A stretch of DNA of 64,000 bases from Rhizobiales bacterium GAS188 (GCA_900104855.1 FNSS01000001.1:5332001-5396000), one strand, 5' to 3'; shown: positions 17,567-25,672, counted from the stretch's first letter. Numbers and translations: made by a program. The notes: generated by a model from the letters alone, not told the origin.

Positions 17567-18898
17567 TCAATTCAACTTGCCTTCTTCCTTGAAGACCTTT
17601 TCCCAATCCTTGACCAGGAGATCGAGCGCCTCCTTGGCTGTTCCCTTGTCGGCGACGACATAATCATGGACGCGCTTCTGCATGTCGAGCAGCAGCTCCG
17701 CATAGGCGGGCTCGGCCCAGAAATCCTTGACGATTTCCATCGACTTCAGGAAGTCCGCCGCGAAGGGGGCGCTCTTCACGAATCCCGGCGCCTGCACCAC
17801 CGCCTTGAGGGCCGAATAGCCGCCGAGATCCCACCATTTCTGCTGCACGGCCGGCTGCGCGAACCATTTGACGTATTGCAGCGCATCGGCCTTCTTGTCG
17901 GAATAGGAGACCACGGAAAGACCCTGCCCGCCAAGTTGTGTGAATTGCTGCGTGACCGCCGGGTTGACGAAGAAGCCGATCTTGTCGCCCCCCACATTCG
18001 GATCCTTGTAGAGCCCGGGGAAGAAGGCGAACCAGTTCATCTGCATCGCGACCTGGCCCGATTTGAAGGCATCGAGCCCCTCCGACATATAGGCGTTGCT
18101 CATGCCGGGGGCCGTGCAGCATTTATAGAGCTCCTTGTAGAATTCGAGGCCCTTGACGGCGCCGGGCGAATTCACGAAGCCCTCCATCTGATAAGGCTTC
18201 TTGGGATTGTCGTAATCGAAGCCGTAATCGTACATTACATTGGTCACGCCCATGGTGATGCCTTCCGAGCCGCGCTCGGTGAAGATATAGGCGCCATAGA
18301 CCTTCTTGCCGTCGATCTCGCGTCCTTGGAAGAATTCGGCGATCTGCTTGAGCTCGTCGTAAGTCTTGGGCGGAGCGAGGTCGCGCCCGGATTTCTTCTT
18401 GAACTCGGCCTGAATCTCGGGCCGTGAGAACCAATCCTTGCGGTAGGTCCAACCGACCGCGTCGGCCATGCCGGGCAGGGCCCAGTAATTGGGGGTATTC
18501 TTCGGCCACTCCGAATAGCCGAGCACGGTCGCCGGCATGAAGTCGTCCATCTTGATCCCTTCCTTCTGGAAGAAATCATTGAGCTTGATGTAGTGCCCGT
18601 TCTCGGCGGCACCACCGATCCACTGGCTGTCGCCGATGATGAGATCGCAGAGCTTGCTGTGCGTATTGAGCTCGTTGAGGAAGCGGTCGGCATAGCTCGT
18701 CCAGGGAACGAACTCGTATTTCATCTCGATCCCGGACTTGGCCGTGAAGTCCTTGCCGAGCTCGACCAGCGCGTTCGCCGGGTCCCAGGCGGCCCAGCAC
18801 AAGGTGAGCGATTTCGTTTGCGCCTGCGCGGTGTTGACAGGCGCCGCGGCCACCAGACCGGCAGCGACGAGTCCAACCAATGCCAAGGCTTTTGTCAT
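17567..18898 (-). CDS. ABC transporter substrate-binding protein, family 1
   Basis: The 443-residue periplasmic protein binds the imported solute. A Sec signal peptide (hydrophobic core ALALVGLVAAGLVAAA, cleavage near AQAQT at about 27) is followed by a bilobed family-1 binding protein: SGIEMKYEFVPWTSYADRFLNEL, DLIIGDSQWIGG, YWALPGMADAVGWTYRKDW and a conserved GGQGLSVVSYSDKKADAL. It heads the operon that ends with dhaK. The substrate is not readable from sequence; linkage to dihydroxyacetone kinase suggests dihydroxyacetone, glycerol or a related polyol. A GGAGGAAAC ribosome binding site precedes ATG 18898. Confidence 0.92.
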   Translation of the reverse strand: MTKALALVGLVAAGLVAAAPVNTAQAQTKSLTLCWAAWDPANALVELGKDFTAKSGIEMKYEFVPWTSYADRFLNELNTHSKLCDLIIGDSQWIGGAAENGHYIKLNDFFQKEGIKMDDFMPATVLGYSEWPKNTPNYWALPGMADAVGWTYRKDWFSRPEIQAEFKKKSGRDLAPPKTYDELKQIAEFFQGREIDGKKVYGAYIFTERGSEGITMGVTNVMYDYGFDYDNPKKPYQMEGFVNSPGAVKGLEFYKELYKCCTAPGMSNAYMSEGLDAFKSGQVAMQMNWFAFFPGLYKDPNVGGDKIGFFVNPAVTQQFTQLGGQGLSVVSYSDKKADALQYVKWFAQPAVQQKWWDLGGYSALKAVVQAPGFVKSAPFAADFLKSMEIVKDFWAEPAYAELLLDMQKRVHDYVVADKGTAKEALDLLVKDWEKVFKEEGKLN

Positions 18899-19196
18899 GC
18901 TTGTTTCCTCCTTCGGGTTGCCGGCTTCTCGCGGTTTTCGCTCGCATGAGCGTCCCGCCCAAACGACCTTATGGTCGAGTGTTCGACAAATAGCGTTTCC
19001 TCGATCCCGCTGCGGATTTCACATTCCCACGGGCTGCTTGGTGTTTATTAAAACGCTTATTTATAAACAGCGCAAGCAAAAAAAATATGAGTGCCGCAGG
19101 CAAGTATTCGCCGCGGTTCCCTGGGGCATGAAAGGCCAGTGCGGGATGCCCGCAGAACGGCAAGGACGCGCTTCAGGATCTGCCGGGCGTCCGGAG
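18899..19196. other. Upstream region of the ABC/dha operon
   Basis: No gene is supported here. The stretch 19030-19090 is distinctly AT-rich (TTTATTAAAACGCTTATTTA and a run of eight A) compared with its surroundings and probably holds the promoter of the minus-strand operon. I could not fix -35 and -10 boxes with confidence. Confidence 0.5.
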
Positions 19197-19316
19197 CATT
19201 TGTCGGCGACGCTGTTATGGCGTTTCCGTCTGGCATCGCTCGGCACGCAGCTCGTGATGTGGACGACGATCGGCCTGCTGTTTGGAGCGCTGGCCGAGCG
19301 CCGCCTGGCGAGCCGA
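19197..19316 (+). pseudogene. Possible remnant of cobalt transporter subunit gene cbtA
   Basis: Translated on the plus strand, this segment reads LLWRFRLASLGTQLVMW followed by TTIGLLFGALAER, which resembles the last membrane helix of CbtA-type proteins (RFRLASLGTQ...W..IGL.FG). No upstream CbtA domain, start codon or ribosome binding site is attached; the preceding sequence is unrelated. I read it as a decayed 3' fragment next to the chromate block. The assignment rests on memory of the family and is moderate at best. Confidence 0.4.
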
Positions 19317-19443
19317 GGCAGCATCAGGAGCGGGCAGGGCAGGCTGATCCCGGGCTCGATGCGACGCCCCTATCCGGAGGCGCCGGATTGGGCGCATGAG
19401 TTCGACGGCCGTTCGGCGGCTGGCTTGCTGAAGTCAGCACCGG

Positions 19444-20484
19444 TCATCTGGTGCGCTTCTTGCGAAAATACTCGTATGTGTCGTCGAACATAGCAGAGCC
19501 GCGCTCAATTCGCGCGAGGTCGTCTTTCTGTGACGAGCAGATACCGGCGATCACATGGGCAATGCCCGCGGTCTGTTCGCGACTGAACTTTCCGTCCTTC
19601 AAGTCGATGTCGTGCACGATCTCCGCGATGGCGTGCAGCGCCTTGTCGTTCGAGCCGATCTTGTCGAGCAGCACCTCGAACGAGCACTTGTCGCCTTCAT
19701 GCGTGAACTCGGCCTTGAACATGTCGAAGCGGAGCTCACCTTGTTGCGCGTCGTAGTCCTTCTCTGCGACGAATTTGAAACCTGCCTCGGGATCGATGAA
19801 GCGCCGGATCAACCATGCGCAAGCGATGCGATCGACGTGGACGCTGCGGCGCGTGACCCAGGTCTTACCGGTAAGGTTCTTGCCGGTAAGGTTCTTCCCG
19901 GCAAGGCCTTTCGAGATCTTCTCCATTCCTGGATCCTCCGTTTGCGTCTTGGTGGCCGTATCGGCGAGTCGGGTTTCGAGCTCCGTCAGAAGCCCCTCGA
20001 CGGTCATGCGGCCAGTGGCGCTGAAGAAGTCGATGTCGCTCAGCTCCGAATATCGGCGCCGCAGCCGAACGAGCTGGCCCCTGACCTCCGGCTTCTTCTC
20101 CGACGACGCATCTGCGCTGCTTTCGATTTCGGCAGCTAAGGCGCGGAGGTCCTTCGCGATCTCCTCGTAGTCAGCGTCGCGCGCCGCATCGAACAGCGTG
20201 CGAACTTCCTGATCGCTCAAGCCGTCGACCAGATTGGCTTCGCAGATCATGCCTTCGCCGCCGCCCTGCTCGATCTCGCGAAGTAGCCATTGGAAGTCCT
20301 CGAGCGCCTGTTCGCCTGCCGGCAGGACATACACCGAGTTCTTGACCGAGATGGCGCCAAGCCCCTGTAGCCGGCGCCAGATCTTGACCCTCAGATATGC
20401 CGGCTTCGGCGGCAGCTGGTGGATCAGCAGCAGCCAACGGGCAGCGGTCGATACGGAGTGTTTGCGCTTTGATGACGGTGTCAT
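19444..20484 (-). CDS. chrB: Chromate resistance protein/regulator ChrB
   Basis: ChrB is a two-domain protein that senses chromate and controls chr genes. The 346-residue product has an N-terminal ChrB domain (WLLLIHQLPPKPAYLRVKIW, LGAISVKNSVYVLP, LLREIEQGGGEG) and a C-terminal domain (SVHVDRIACAWLIRRFIDPE, EGDKCSFEVLLDKIG, HDIDLKDGKFSREQT). The linker, about residues 190-207, contains three related (L)xGKNL units encoded by a tandem repeat. It is transcribed away from the superoxide dismutase fusion gene across a 78-bp region with an inverted repeat, which suggests autoregulation and control of the divergent operon. Confidence 0.92.
   Translation of the reverse strand: MTPSSKRKHSVSTAARWLLLIHQLPPKPAYLRVKIWRRLQGLGAISVKNSVYVLPAGEQALEDFQWLLREIEQGGGEGMICEANLVDGLSDQEVRTLFDAARDADYEEIAKDLRALAAEIESSADASSEKKPEVRGQLVRLRRRYSELSDIDFFSATGRMTVEGLLTELETRLADTATKTQTEDPGMEKISKGLAGKNLTGKNLTGKTWVTRRSVHVDRIACAWLIRRFIDPEAGFKFVAEKDYDAQQGELRFDMFKAEFTHEGDKCSFEVLLDKIGSNDKALHAIAEIVHDIDLKDGKFSREQTAGIAHVIAGICSSQKDDLARIERGSAMFDDTYEYFRKKRTR
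19862..19907. repeat. Three 15-bp tandem repeats in the chrB linker
   Basis: Three copies of a GGTAAGGTTCTTGCC-like unit lie head to tail and in frame. They encode the GKNL/GKNL/GKTW part of the inter-domain linker of ChrB, so copy number could change linker length without breaking the protein. Confidence 0.75.
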
Positions 20485-20534
20485 GATATTCTCATATCAT
20501 ATCTCTTGACTCTTTGAAACAGATGTATCATAAA
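20484..20534 (+). promoter_or_regulatory. Divergent chrB / chr-operon promoter region with inverted repeat
   Basis: TGATAT-TCTC-ATATCA (20484-20499) is a perfect 6-bp inverted repeat overlapping the chrB start codon. Immediately behind it, on the plus strand, TTGACT (20506-20511) and CATAAA (20529-20534), 17 bp apart, form a plausible sigma-70 promoter for the downstream operon. The inverted repeat is a good candidate ChrB operator, but binding is inferred. Confidence 0.55.
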
Positions 20535-20562
20535 TCACCAGGGGCAAGGGAGGAACTCGATC

Positions 20563-21558
20563 ATGAATCACCACATCGCCCCGATTCCATGCAAGCCGTG
20601 GGCGCTCAACGGTCTGCCCGATCGTCTCATCGTCAGCCACTACGAGAACAATTACGGTGCCGCCGTACGCTCACTCAATGCGATACGCGATCGACTCGCG
20701 TCGATCGATCTCGCGGCGGTACCCAGCCACGACATTCGGGCGCTGAAGCAGGAGGAGCTCGTCGCAACCGGGTCTGTCATCCTTCACGAGCTGTATTTCG
20801 GGAGCCTGGGGTTGGGGTCCTCCGGCTTTTCCGGGGATGGGAAGATCCCGGATTCCGTATCGTTTGCGCTGCAGCAGTTCGGCGGTGTCGCCGCGTGGCG
20901 ACGAGAGTTCGTCGCCTTGGCCCAGGCCCTCAGCGGGCGTTCCGGCTGGGTCCTGCTGAGCTATTCGCGGCGAGACGGGAGGCTCCACAACCAGATCGCC
21001 TTCGATGACTCCCAGGCAATGATGGACGCCGTGCCGGTGCTCGCACTGGACATGTACGAGCATGCTTATCACCTCGAGTTCGGTGCCAATGCGACAGCCT
21101 ATATCGACGCATTCATGCGCAACATCGACTGGGCCGCCGTCGGTAATCGATTGCTGGAGGCGACTGGAGACCGGGCGTCCCCGCGAGTGAACTCCACGGG
21201 CGACGCCTTGCCCTCGATCTCCGTCGAGGAACTGGCCACCCAGCTTGCAATGGGCAAGCGAGTCCAGGTGCTGGACGCCCGGCCGCGACACTACTTCTCC
21301 AGGGCGACGGACATGATGGAGGGCGCAACATGGCGTGACCCGGAACGGGTTGATGAGTGGTGTGAAGAGCTGTCGGCCGATGCCCCGGTCGCCGTCTACT
21401 GCGCCTATGGGTTCCACGTCGGTTGTGGCGTGACGGCGGCGCTTCGGGAACGAGGCTTCGACGCACGCTATGTCGAAGGCGGGCTATCTGCCTGGTACGG
21501 CATGGGCGGCGCCCGCTCGCTGCCGTCGGCCAGCCAGGGGAAGCTTCCCCCGAATTGA
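20563..21558 (+). CDS. Fe/Mn superoxide dismutase-rhodanese fusion (ChrC-like)
   Basis: Residues 1-200 are an iron/manganese superoxide dismutase domain with all four likely metal ligands: His26 (SHYENNYGAAV), His75 (LHELYFGSLG), Asp163 and His167 (DMYEHAYHLEFG). Residues 215-315 form a rhodanese domain with active-site Cys280 in VYCAYGFHVG and the EGGLSAW end motif. SOD genes (chrC) accompany chrA in other alphaproteobacterial chromate operons, where they remove superoxide made during Cr(VI) reduction; the C-terminal rhodanese is an added module. Start ATG 20563 has AGGGAGG about 9 bp upstream. No signal peptide, so probably cytoplasmic. Confidence 0.9.
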   Translation: MNHHIAPIPCKPWALNGLPDRLIVSHYENNYGAAVRSLNAIRDRLASIDLAAVPSHDIRALKQEELVATGSVILHELYFGSLGLGSSGFSGDGKIPDSVSFALQQFGGVAAWRREFVALAQALSGRSGWVLLSYSRRDGRLHNQIAFDDSQAMMDAVPVLALDMYEHAYHLEFGANATAYIDAFMRNIDWAAVGNRLLEATGDRASPRVNSTGDALPSISVEELATQLAMGKRVQVLDARPRHYFSRATDMMEGATWRDPERVDEWCEELSADAPVAVYCAYGFHVGCGVTAALRERGFDARYVEGGLSAWYGMGGARSLPSASQGKLPPN

Positions 21559-21634
21559 TACAAACCTCGGCACGCATCCCGTGGCATTCGCGCGCCGACC
21601 GTTCCTCGTACTCACTTCAAAAGGAGATGAGATC

Positions 21635-22099
21635 ATGAAATGGGTTACTCGCGAACGTCCGGTCATCGACCGAATTGCCTGCCCCTGGCTCATCGCCCGG
21701 TTCATCGACAAGGAACCCGAGTTTCTCTTCGTGCCGCCGGATCAGGTGGCCCGGGTCGCCAAGGAAACCGGCGCGACACCCTACGACATACCAGGTGTCG
21801 AACTGACTCACGTGGGCGAGGGCTGCAGCTTCGATACATTCATGTCGAAGCACGGCCTCGAGCGTGATCCGGCGCTCGTCACCATTGCCGCGATCGTACG
21901 TGGGGCCGACACCGACCGGCACGACCTGACGCCGCAATCGGCAGGGCTGCTGGCGATTTCAATGGGTCTGCGGGATCTGTCGCCCGACGACCATCAGGTG
22001 CTGGCGCACGGCTTCGTCATTTACGACGCGCTCTACGCCTGGGCATCGCGTCGCAAAGGGGAGGCGCATAGCTGGCCGCCCAAGAAGACGGCAGCCTGA
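21635..22099 (+). CDS. Stand-alone ChrB C-terminal domain protein
   Basis: This 154-residue protein matches only the C-terminal half of ChrB: KWVTRERPVIDRIACPWLIARF parallels the chrB segment VHVDRIACAWLIRRF, and THVGEGCSFDTFMSKHGL parallels THEGDKCSFEVLLDKIG. It has no N-terminal regulatory domain, so it probably acts in resistance rather than DNA binding. A strong ribosome binding site (AAAGGAGATGA) precedes ATG 21635; a longer frame upstream overlaps the SOD fusion gene and was rejected. chrA starts 1 bp after its stop. Confidence 0.88.
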   Translation: MKWVTRERPVIDRIACPWLIARFIDKEPEFLFVPPDQVARVAKETGATPYDIPGVELTHVGEGCSFDTFMSKHGLERDPALVTIAAIVRGADTDRHDLTPQSAGLLAISMGLRDLSPDDHQVLAHGFVIYDALYAWASRRKGEAHSWPPKKTAA

Positions 22100-22100
22100 G

Positions 22101-23522
22101 GTGACCGAACCCGTGGTCAGCGCAACGTTTCAAGACGAGAGAGCCGTGCCGCAGCACGGGGTCAGCCTCGGTCAGGCATTTCGTGTCTGGCTGCGGGTGG
22201 CAGCGCTGAGCTTCGGCGGTCCGGCCGGGCAGATCGCCGTGATGCACAAGATCATCGTCGAAGAGAAACGATGGATCTCGGATAATCGTTTCCTGCATGC
22301 CTTGAACTACTGCATGCTGCTGCCGGGCCCGGAGGCGCAGCAGCTCGCCACCTATATCGGCTGGCTGATGCATCGCACCCTCGGCGGCATCATGGCGGGC
22401 GGGCTGTTCGTGGTCCCCGGCATCGTCTCGATCATGGCGCTGAGCTGGATCTACGCGCTCTTCGGCAATGTCGGCTTCGTGACCGCCCTGTTCTTCGGGT
22501 TGAAGGCCGCGGTCCTCGCCATCGTGCTCGACGCGGTGGTGCGGGTCGGCAAACGCGCCCTGAAGAACAAGGTCATGCTCGGCCTCGCGGCCGCGGCCTT
22601 CATCTTGATCTTCTTCTTTTCCGTGCCGTTCCCGATCATCATTTTTGGCGCCGGCCTCATCGGCTTCTCTGGCGGGCGTGCCGGCCTGAAGCAATTCGCG
22701 GTCGGCGGCGGGCATGGTCCTGCGCAGGGAGCACAGGTCGTGGAGAGCCTGCTCGGCGAGGAGCTTCCGGCCCATGCCAAGCCGTCGGTCGCGCAATCGC
22801 TGCGCGTCGGCGCGCTCTGGCTCGTCATCTGGCTGACGCCGGTGATCGCCCTCCTGATCTTCGCCGGCGGGGCGAACGTGTTCACCTCGATCGCCGTGTT
22901 CTTCTCGGAGATGGCGGTCGTGACCTTCGGTGGCGCCTATGCGGTGCTCGCCTATGTGGCCCAGCAGGCGGTCGAGAATTACCATTGGCTCAAGCCGGGC
23001 GAGATGTTGGACGGGCTCGGCATGGCGGAGACCACTCCCGGCCCCCTGATCATGGTGCTGCAATTCGTGGGCTTCCTGGCTGCTTACCGCGCTCAAACTG
23101 GGCTGCCGCCCCTGATGGCTGGCACGCTCGGCGGCCTGCTCGCGACCTGGGTGACCTTCACGCCATGCTTCCTGTGGATCTTCCTCGGCGCGCCCTTCAT
23201 CGAGCAGCTGCGCGGCAACAAGGAGCTCGCCGGCGCCTTGTCGGCGATCACGGCGGCGGTCGTCGGCGTCATCCTCAATCTCGCCACCTGGTTTGCGATT
23301 CACACCATCTTCCACGAAACCAAGCCTTTCACCGGCTTCGGTCTCTCGGTCGATGCGCCGATCCTGGCGAGCGTCGATGCCTGGGCGCTGGCGCTGTCCG
23401 TGGCTGCGGTCGTCGCCATCTTCCGCTTCAGGGCGGGGATGATCCAGACACTGTTCGCCTGCTCGGCTGTCGGAGTGCTGCTGTATCTGGGCGGAGCCAT
23501 CGCTTTTGCCGCGCATAGCTGA
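22101..23522 (+). CDS. chrA: Chromate transporter ChrA (first copy)
   Basis: ChrA exports chromate from the cytoplasm across the inner membrane. This 473-residue long-chain CHR protein has two homologous halves: LSFGGPAGQIAVMHKIIVEEKRW and NYCMLLPGPEAQQLA in the first, VTFGGAYAVLAYVAQQAVE and GMAETTPGPLIMVLQFVGF in the second. There are about 10-12 hydrophobic segments and a hydrophilic centre (about 195-235). The GTG start 22101 follows the preceding stop by 1 bp. A second, divergent chrA copy lies 0.5 kb downstream. Confidence 0.93.
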   Translation: MTEPVVSATFQDERAVPQHGVSLGQAFRVWLRVAALSFGGPAGQIAVMHKIIVEEKRWISDNRFLHALNYCMLLPGPEAQQLATYIGWLMHRTLGGIMAGGLFVVPGIVSIMALSWIYALFGNVGFVTALFFGLKAAVLAIVLDAVVRVGKRALKNKVMLGLAAAAFILIFFFSVPFPIIIFGAGLIGFSGGRAGLKQFAVGGGHGPAQGAQVVESLLGEELPAHAKPSVAQSLRVGALWLVIWLTPVIALLIFAGGANVFTSIAVFFSEMAVVTFGGAYAVLAYVAQQAVENYHWLKPGEMLDGLGMAETTPGPLIMVLQFVGFLAAYRAQTGLPPLMAGTLGGLLATWVTFTPCFLWIFLGAPFIEQLRGNKELAGALSAITAAVVGVILNLATWFAIHTIFHETKPFTGFGLSVDAPILASVDAWALALSVAAVVAIFRFRAGMIQTLFACSAVGVLLYLGGAIAFAAHS

Positions 23523-23534
23523 GGGAGGCCGTTC

Positions 23535-23942
23535 ATGACCGAACCGAAGATAGTCGCATTCGTCTGCTTGCACGGATCGGCAAAAAGCCTGATCGCGGCT
23601 GAGTACTTTAGTCGCTTGGCCCAAGCGCGCGGCCTTGAGTTGTCGGGAACCACCTCGGGCCCGGAACCGGACGCCGAGGTTCCATCGAACGTCATCGAAG
23701 GCCTGCTTGGCCGCGGCATCGATGCGCGGCACCGCGTTCCGGAGCGCGTCAGTGCACCGGCTCTGGCGCGCGCCGGCCATATCGTTTCGTTCGGCTGCGA
23801 TCTCGATGGTTTCGTCGGCGCGAACCGGGCGATCGAGCGCTGGGACGATTGCCCGGCCGTCAGCGACGACTTTGATATCGCTTGGACGTTCATTACCGGG
23901 CGGGTCGGACAGCTCTTCGACCGGCTGACCGCGGAGGTATGA
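23535..23942 (+). CDS. LMW protein phosphatase/ArsC-like protein with altered P-loop
   Basis: This 135-residue protein resembles the low-molecular-weight phosphatase/arsenate reductase fold: P-loop VAFVCLHGSAKSLIAAEYF at the N-terminus and the general-acid region RWDDCPAVSDDFD late in the chain. The family motif is C-x5-R-S; here Cys11 is followed five residues later by Lys17 (CLHGSAKS), so the anion-binding Arg is replaced by Lys. It lies between two chrA genes, 12 bp behind the first, and may act on an oxyanion or a phosphoprotein. True arsenate reduction is uncertain without the Arg. Confidence 0.78.
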   Translation: MTEPKIVAFVCLHGSAKSLIAAEYFSRLAQARGLELSGTTSGPEPDAEVPSNVIEGLLGRGIDARHRVPERVSAPALARAGHIVSFGCDLDGFVGANRAIERWDDCPAVSDDFDIAWTFITGRVGQLFDRLTAEV

Positions 23943-24018
23943 TCAAGCCGCTCGACCTCTCGGAGGGGGTAGCCGCGCCGGCCTAGTTGGAAAATGCCGT
24001 CAAGCGAGGAGCTTGCAC

Positions 24019-25254
24019 ATGAGCGAACGGCGGGTCGATTTGGCGGAGATCGCACGTGTCTTTCTGAAAATTGGCGCCATGAGCTATGGCGGGCCGGCCA
24101 TCATGGGAACAATGCAGGCGGAAATCCAGGAAAGACGCCAGTGGCTCTCTAAGCAAGAGTTCGTAGACGGCCTCGCACTCGTCAACATGCTGCCCGGGCC
24201 CGGTGCGACCCAACTCGGCATATTTGTCGGGCACGCCAAGGCAGGGTTGCCCGGCGGTATCCTCGCCGGCATTTGCTTCATTCTGCCGGCATTTCTGATC
24301 ATGCTCCTGCTGGCGGCGGCTTACATTGCCTTCGGCGCGCTGCCCGCGACGCAAAGCGCGTTCTACGGCATAGGACCGGTTGTCATTGGTATCTTTGCTG
24401 CCTCGATCTATCGTCTAGGAAAGGGGACGATCAAAGAGCGTTCGCAAATCGCAATCCTCGTCGCCGCGCTGGCCGTGATGCAGTTTACGTCAGTCGGACT
24501 TGTGACAATGCTGCTGGCGGCGGGCTGCATCGGGATAACCTTGTTCCACTCCCGCCGAACCGGTGCCATATCGCTCCTCCTTCTTATGGCTGTGGTTGTT
24601 GCGTATTCCGCAGTCGACGTCCTCGTCGCCCCATCGGTCATGCCAAGCCCGGGGCTGGTGCGGCAATCCAGTCCGGGCCTGCCCGGTTTGGCAGAACTGG
24701 GAACATTCTTCGCAAAGGTCGGAGCTTTCAGTTTCGGCGGCGGGCTTTCAATGCTCGCATTCATTCAGAACCAGGGCGTCGATCAGCTCGGCTGGTTGAC
24801 GCCGCAGGAATTCATCGACGGGTTGGCCCTTGGTCAGATGACGCCGGGCCCGATCCTGATGCTCGCGGCGTTCGTCGGGTTCAAGGTGGCCGGCGTGAAG
24901 GGAGCTACGGTCGCCGCATCGGCAATTTTCCTGCCGTCCTTTCTGATGATGCTCTCGATCCTGCCATTGCTTCGAAAAATGAAGGACCTTCAGTGGCTGA
25001 AGGCCTCCATGCGCGGGGTGGGACCGGCAGTGATAGGCGCGCTTGCCATCTCGCTCATCCAGATGGCGCCGCATGCCGCACCTGATCTCTTCACCCGCGC
25101 TCTTCTTTCACTAACCGTTGGCCTCATCCTCCTGCGCAATGTCGGGCCGCTTCCGTTGATGTTTGGGGGCGCGGTTGTCGGACTACTTAGCAAAAGCAGC
25201 ACTTGGGAACGCATCGAGAAGGTGGCACGATCAGGGTTGGGGGCCATTCCATGA
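24019..25254 (+). CDS. Chromate transporter ChrA (second copy)
   Basis: A second long-chain CHR transporter of 411 residues. Both halves carry the family signatures: MSYGGPAIMGTMQAEIQERR and NMLPGPGATQLGIFVGHAK, then FSFGGGLSMLAFIQNQGVD and LGQMTPGPILMLAAFVGFK. It differs strongly from the first copy and has visibly lower GC and more varied codons, which suggests separate acquisition. ATG 24019 follows GAGGAGC by 6 bp and is preferred to a TTG six bases upstream. Its stop overlaps the next gene by 4 bp. It could carry chromate or another oxyanion such as sulfate. Confidence 0.9.
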   Translation: MSERRVDLAEIARVFLKIGAMSYGGPAIMGTMQAEIQERRQWLSKQEFVDGLALVNMLPGPGATQLGIFVGHAKAGLPGGILAGICFILPAFLIMLLLAAAYIAFGALPATQSAFYGIGPVVIGIFAASIYRLGKGTIKERSQIAILVAALAVMQFTSVGLVTMLLAAGCIGITLFHSRRTGAISLLLLMAVVVAYSAVDVLVAPSVMPSPGLVRQSSPGLPGLAELGTFFAKVGAFSFGGGLSMLAFIQNQGVDQLGWLTPQEFIDGLALGQMTPGPILMLAAFVGFKVAGVKGATVAASAIFLPSFLMMLSILPLLRKMKDLQWLKASMRGVGPAVIGALAISLIQMAPHAAPDLFTRALLSLTVGLILLRNVGPLPLMFGGAVVGLLSKSSTWERIEKVARSGLGAIP

Positions 25255-25604
25255 ATCGATATTGCGCGTTGGCTCTTCTTCTCTTCGTTGGAAGCTGGCC
25301 CGCCCAAGCTGGTAGCCCCGCGGATCAGGGTTTTCGGAAACTCACCGGCCCCCAAATCCGCATGGTCCTCGTTGGGAAGACTTTCACCGACGAGACGCAT
25401 TTCTCAAATCGATACAAAGCCGACGGCACTATCGACGGCTTCAGCATGGGAAAAAAGATCCTGAATACCTGGAGAATTGTCACAGACGAGCTCTGCATCA
25501 CGAATAGTTTTGGTGAGCTTTGTTACGCGGTGTGGAAGAAGGGGACCGACGTGCAACTGGTCTACAAATATTCCGACATAACGCTGTACGGCTCCATCAA
25601 ATAG
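25251..25604 (+). CDS. Small secreted protein, unknown function
   Basis: The 117-residue product has a clear Sec signal peptide (ALALLLFVGSWPAQAGS, cleavage near residue 20). The mature part starts FRKLTGPQIRMVLVGKTFTDETHFSNRYKADGT-like and ends with a repeated beta-strand pattern; it has two cysteines (ELCITNSFGELCY). The pattern suggests a small periplasmic beta-protein; I do not recognise the family. It overlaps the second chrA by 4 bp (ATGA) and shares its lower GC, so the two probably moved together. Confidence 0.75.
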   Translation: MNRYCALALLLFVGSWPAQAGSPADQGFRKLTGPQIRMVLVGKTFTDETHFSNRYKADGTIDGFSMGKKILNTWRIVTDELCITNSFGELCYAVWKKGTDVQLVYKYSDITLYGSIK

Positions 25605-25646
25605 GGATCAGCGCGAGCTGATGGCGAGAAGCCAGTGGGGCGTGCA

Positions 25647-25672
25647 GAGAAGCATCATGGAGAAGCATCATG
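25647..25672 (+). repeat. 13-bp tandem duplication spanning a start codon
   Basis: GAGAAGCATCATG occurs twice in direct succession (25647-25659 and 25660-25672). Each copy ends in ATG, but the two ATGs are 13 bp apart and therefore in different frames. Only the second opens the DUF1259 gene; the first copy supplies its GGAG ribosome binding site. Confidence 0.9.

Noticed and set aside
18738-19493. A 251-codon plus-strand gene running from the binding-protein start into the gap
   Set aside because: Its first half is antisense to the binding-protein gene. Only a short internal part resembles a real protein, listed as a possible cbtA remnant.
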